DNA of 64,000 nucleotides from Clavaria fumosa (taxonomy: Eukaryota > Basidiomycota > Agaricomycetes > Agaricales > Clavariaceae), in assembly GCA_951802425.1 (NCBI GenBank), contig OX637800.1, forward strand, positions 2,356,001-2,420,000, given 5' to 3'. This document shows positions 57,420-64,000 of this stretch, piece after piece. The notes beneath the pieces are model-generated. The model saw only the letters and a list, made by a program, of their open reading frames with translations, was not told where the DNA came from and searched no databases. Position 1 is the first letter of the stretch. Each line of letters starts with the position of its first letter. The translations under genes and the position numbers were made by a program.

Positions 57420-58141
57420 ATGCCCAAGTCCAAGACACTCTTCCCCGGGTACAAGCATGTTTCTGCCTTCGCTGATGACACGGAATACGAGTCTGGCGAG
57501 GAGGTGTCTTACCTCACTCTCGATGTTGGAAACGTCGAACCCACCCTCGTCCCCAGTAGTGATGTTTACAGACTCATCGTGAGCCTCGCCTTCGCAAATT
57601 CAAGGCTCGCAATCATTCTTGTCTTCTCTTGCTATAGGGACTGGACACACCGACACCAATGCTACAACTGAGCGGCACAATCTTCCAGGGCGAATGTATC
57701 TCTTTGTTGGGCTCTGAAATACTGTTCACCCGTGGACCCTCAGTCCCATCCCAGCCTGCGCTTAGCATTGGCTCTGAAGCTGGCGAGTCCGCATCTGATA
57801 TGCCTCCTTCGCACCAGACTCGTCTCCAATTTATATCTTCAACCTCCCAACGCATCCGATTCAAGGAGGTCCAGCTGAAGCCGAAACAGGCTGGGCTTTC
57901 TCAAGCTGCAGATGCTCCGGCGATGCAAGAGGCAAGCCCCAACGCGCTTTACTCCAAAAAATCTGACAGCAAGGTGGGCAAGAGAAAGGCATCGGGATCA
58001 GGTAGCGGTCACAAGATTAAGGGAAGAGGTAGTCAAAGAAGACAGCAGTTGAAAGGGAAAGAGAGAGAGAATGTGGAAGCAAATCCTCTCCCCGACATAT
58101 CTGTTCCTGATGGAGATCTTATGGATTTGGGCGAGGTTTAA
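57420..58141 (+). CDS. TFIIIC subunit with triple-barrel domain (Sfc7/tau55/GTF3C6-like)
   Basis: Part of the RNA polymerase III assembly factor TFIIIC. ATG at 57420 gives MPKSKTLFPGYKHVSAFADD; the barrel has YLTLDVGNVEPTLVPSSD and VYRLI, a GT-AG intron (about 57579-57637), then GLDTPTPMLQLSGTIFQGEC and LLGSEILF. GLDT-TPxLQL and FxGxxxxLLGSE are the family hallmarks. A Ser/Pro linker and a basic tail (KRKASGSGSGHKIKGRGSQR) end with DISVPDGDLMDLGEV. A 35-bp piece of the tail exon is repeated at 24896-24930. The gene is trapped between two Prp43 copies. Confidence 0.83.
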
Positions 58142-58632
58142 GATCTTGAGCATCACTTTTACAAGATGTGCTTTCAGTGAGCAGGACACCGAAATGTGTC
58201 TGCAATGTACTGTAGACAGAAATGTTTCCCTACACCAACACAATTGTTCATTAGCTAGGTGGCATGAGCCGCTGCACCCTTACATTCCCTTGCTTGCAGG
58301 GGTTCTGGGACCATAATTACGTGTTCTTCCGATGATCCCGTGTTCTGATTTTCTTGCAACAGTTGCGCAAGCAAGGGCTCTGCGGTGCCTTGTACTTGCA
58401 AGATAATGTCTGTTTTGGGATCCTCTGCGCTGGATCTTTTCCAACTCGAGCAATCCGATACCAATCCAGGGTCAGGTAAGTACGACTTGATGCAATCCGT
58501 GGATGCATTTCGGTCCGCCGTACCTTCTTTCGGCAGAACCTTGCCCGAGAAGGACAATGATTTGGCGCTCAGCCAGGGAGAGTCCTCGTTATCCCCCTAC
58601 ACTGCTCCAAGTCACTTGGAGGCTTCAGCTAG
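58142..58632. other. Intergenic region upstream of Prp43 copy 2
   Basis: 491 bp. A 100-codon minus ORF (58255-58557) has no recognisable domain and is not accepted as a gene. The promoter of copy 2 should lie here. Confidence 0.5.
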
Positions 58633-61633
<3,001 letters not shown>

Positions 61634-61963
61634 CACCATCGCTGGGATGCATTGTAAGGTCTAAGTGAAGAAACGATACTCATTCTGCGTGAGATTCTTC
61701 CGCCGTCCCTGACGGAATTTTCTTGCGGCCAGACGCGCACAATTATTCTCACCTCAAGTTCAGCAGATACAGCGAACTATTCGAAGGCGGAGATACAACG
61801 TATTCTTCCACTGAGAATCATAAGAGGGAAGGTTGTGGGGGAGAAGAATCTCCCTCTAGAATGTCGCCCGCTGGAACACCAACCGACCCAAAACGTCATC
61901 GTTGTTGTTAGGATGCCCGCCACACAGAGAAACAACATGCTCAAGATGAAATGCATGTACATC
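61634..61963. other. Intergenic region between convergent genes, nothing recognised
   Basis: 330 bp with the 3' ends of Prp43 copy 2 and Eaf3. No repeat or RNA gene noted. Confidence 0.5.
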
Positions 61964-63363
61964 TCATGACCTTGATATGTTTTGATATCCAGAACTCGCG
62001 CTCTCGTATTCTCGCACAAACGCTCTATCCCTTTCTCTGACTAAGAATCTAATGATCCCAGGAGGGGCCACCATGCAGCGAAGGACTTTCAGATAGAAAA
62101 CAAAGGAGATTGAGAATGACCCACACGAAAAGCTCGTTGACATAGTCCCTGACCAGCGCAGCAGACTCGGCGTCCATCGTCGAACTCGCAATCATGTGCG
62201 GCAAGCCAACTGTTCCCACCGGGCCAGCCCTCCCGTCAGATATCATTGATAAGTGAATACGAGAGGGAGAAACACAAACCGAGCATCCTCAACAGATGCT
62301 CCGCTCCGTAGATAGCGCTCATCTCCTTCTCCGCCCCCACCGCGACCTTGGGGCCCGTGACAAAGCGCTTGCGGGTCTCAGCGTATTGAGGCCTTTCGAA
62401 GCGGTAAAGCAGATTGGCACCCAGAGAGCGGTCAAAATAAACTTGCAAACCAGAGATGATAGTGGGCAGGATGACGGAGGGTTGGTGTAAACTAGGTTTT
62501 GCGATACCAGCTACGTAGTCAGAGACGTGTGTAGAGAGGATGTCGGGGTAATAGTAATAGAAACGGTACCTAGTCTTAGGGAGGGAAAGGACATGTTGCT
62601 TAAATTCCTGTAGAATCTCAACGACTGTTGGCGACCGGGGCAGAGGAACGAGCTGTCGGCGCAAGATATTAGAAGGGCGCCGTCTGTCTTTAGAAGATGC
62701 CAAGAACCGACAAAGACGAACTTGGTTATTCTTCGTGACAGCCTCCCAATCGTCAACCAGGATCACTTTCAGCACCTCCGGAACGTTCAGCTTCACCTCG
62801 GGTCTCCTAGAATCCCCGTCCTGCAGAATCGTGGGATAGGTAAATAAATAATCGAGCACCCGGCCCGGAGAGCCAACAATATTGTGTCACCTCTTCGCGC
62901 CCTCGTTTCGTGCCCCTTCCTTCCTTCCTCCCGGCGCGTGACGACCCCGCTTCCTTGATCGCTGCGGCTGACGCGTGATGCGCCTTACCCTTCGAAGAGG
63001 AGGAGGAAGAGGACGTGGCGGCCGCGGCCGCAGTAAGTGCTGCCGACTGTGCGGCCAGGCCCTTTTGCAACATGATGTTGCCGTCATTGTATTTGAGCAG
63101 ACGCGTGACGGGGACCCACTCGTCCCAACTGCACAAATGAGAGCACATATGTTTCAACACAGTCCAAGCAAATCGGTAACACGGGGAGAACCGCACGTCT
63201 GCTTCCATCCTTTATAGTGCACGAAGAAATGTGGGCCGGTTTGGTCAGACTGGGTACTGGACTCGTCCCATATTTCGGCTTTGAGGATCTTCGCTTCGTA
63301 TATGAGGGGCCCGTGATAGCAGAGGACACGCTCGTTGGGAGCGTACGGGAGTTGTTGAGCCAT
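61964..63363 (-). CDS. EAF3: Chromodomain and MRG-domain protein Eaf3/MRG15
   Basis: A histone H3K36me reader in the NuA4 acetyltransferase and Rpd3S deacetylase complexes. ATG at 63363 gives MAQQLPYAPNERVLCYHGPL, then the chromo barrel (YEAKILKAEIWDE, FFVHYKGWK, an intron, WDEWVPVTRLLKYND). A Ser/Ala-rich and basic linker (ATSSSSSSSKGKAHH ... RGTKRGREE) follows. The MRG domain has VKLNVPEVLKVILVDDWEAV, LVPLPRSPTVVEILQEFKQH, YFDRSLGANLLYRFERPQY, LPHMIASSTMDAESAALVRD and, after a last GT-AG intron, FLVRERDRAFVREYESAS ending NISRS at 61964. It shares a 123-bp promoter region with Mago nashi. Confidence 0.92.
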
Positions 63364-63486
63364 TTTGCCACCCAACTGGAGGGAGAGGGAGGAGGGAAAG
63401 CAATTGGATGTCACGGGACCGTGGCTTATATCATCATCGCAGCGCGACTTGACCACTCTTCCTCGACAGACTTGCAAATTGTCCAA
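63364..63486. promoter_or_regulatory. Shared 123-bp region between EAF3 and Mago nashi
   Basis: Divergent start codons 123 bp apart; no TATA box seen. Confidence 0.6.
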
Positions 63487-64000
63487 ATGACCACGCATAT
63501 CGACAACGACCCGTTCTATCTAAGGTAAAGCGTTAACTCTCAAGCGGGGTGAACCAGCGTATCTAACGTGATTCCAACGTATGGTTTTTTTGCAGATACT
63601 AGTCCGTGACCGTTTTCTCTAATATTTCAAAAACAAGCGCTGACTCAACCTTTGCCATCGCGACCCTTTGACCGACGTCCCTCTTTTTTACCATTTTTTA
63701 GCACCGGTCATTCAGGCAAACACGGCCACGAGTTCCTCGAGTTTGAGTACTCGCACGGCCGGCTGCGCTATGCCAACAACTCCAACTACCGCAATGACAG
63801 TCTCATCCGCAAGGAAAGTCAGTAAAAAGATTACGTTCTCAAAGACGCCCGCGCCTATTCCCCCTGACGGTTTTGTCGTCTGACGCTACCATTTCTACAG
63901 TGTGGATAGGCCAGCTCGTCGTCAAAGAGCTCAAACGTATCATCGAGTCAAGCGAAATCACGAAGTGAGCCGTCATATGTGTTCACAGCGCCTTCTTGTC
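63487..64000 (+). CDS. Mago nashi, exon-junction-complex core protein (cut by window end)
   Basis: Pairs with Y14 and locks eIF4A3 on spliced mRNA. ATG at 63487 gives [13 protein letters not shown]. Intron 63525-63595, a 6-nt exon ATACTA (63596-63601) and intron 63602-63701 restore FYLRYY before [20 protein letters not shown] and [18 protein letters not shown]. Another GT-AG intron (about 63819-63899) leads to [21 protein letters not shown] final donor GTGAGC sits at about 63966; the last exon (family ending ...VGRQELEI) is beyond the window. Identity to animal and plant Mago is very high in the visible part. Confidence 0.93.

Noticed and set aside
58255..58557. 100-codon minus ORF upstream of Prp43 copy 2
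   Set aside because: No domain, no splice support and no partner; could be chance in a promoter region.

Overview
The window is nuclear DNA of a filamentous basidiomycete, most likely a mushroom-forming agaricomycete. The evidence is many introns of about 50-65 nt per gene, chromodomain Ty3/gypsy elements, a Rua1-type C-terminal domain, TPR/F-box/LRR and septin genes, and very short intergenic spaces. No bacterial, organellar, CRISPR or rRNA sequence was seen.

Bases 1-24,600 are a nest of LTR retrotransposons. The oldest visible layer is a broken Ty1/copia element (20,681-24,357 plus part of its 3' LTR). A Ty3/gypsy chromovirus (element B, + strand, LTRs 1697-3113 and 19217-20680) lies in its gag. 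Element B is itself interrupted twice. Element A (only its 3' end is in the window, 1-1696) lies in its 5' LTR, and a complete chromovirus (element C, - strand, 3322-11476, 5-bp target duplication CAGCC) lies in its gag. Elements B and C each carry an extra gene between integrase and 3' LTR, pointing against the element, that encodes coiled coils plus a CX2CX6CX7-10CX2CX6C motif. In B this gene has about eight spliceosomal introns. Element A has a different, sense-oriented extra ORF. Differences between paired LTRs, and several nonsense codons, look like CpG-to-TpG/CpA decay.

Bases 25,300-64,000 are a compact host gene block, largely arranged as head-to-head pairs. In order: Cdc12-like septin (-) / tyrosyl-tRNA synthetase (+); NCS1 permease (-) / a fused isochorismatase-type hydrolase plus amidase resembling biuret hydrolase joined to allophanate hydrolase (+); DnaJ with X domain (-) / wax-synthase-like membrane acyltransferase (+); a C2H2 zinc-finger gene; an unrecognised gene; an aldehyde dehydrogenase; p24 cargo receptor (-) / Rua1-domain regulator (+); a Dia2/Pof3-like F-box gene; a Gvp36-like BAR protein (-) / proteasome beta-2 (+), which converges on proteasome beta-7 (-); two tandem PRP43 DEAH helicase genes flanking a TFIIIC subunit gene; and Eaf3/MRG15 (-) / Mago nashi (+, cut by the window end).

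The most notable signals are the antisense zinc-motif genes inside two retrotransposons, the permease plus fused amide-hydrolase pair (a possible nitrogen-scavenging module), seven GC-AG introns in five host genes, a 6-nt microexon in Mago, and a recent PRP43 duplication in which one copy has lost conserved residues. Exon structures were worked out by eye from splice motifs, reading frame and family knowledge; none is supported by transcript data here.
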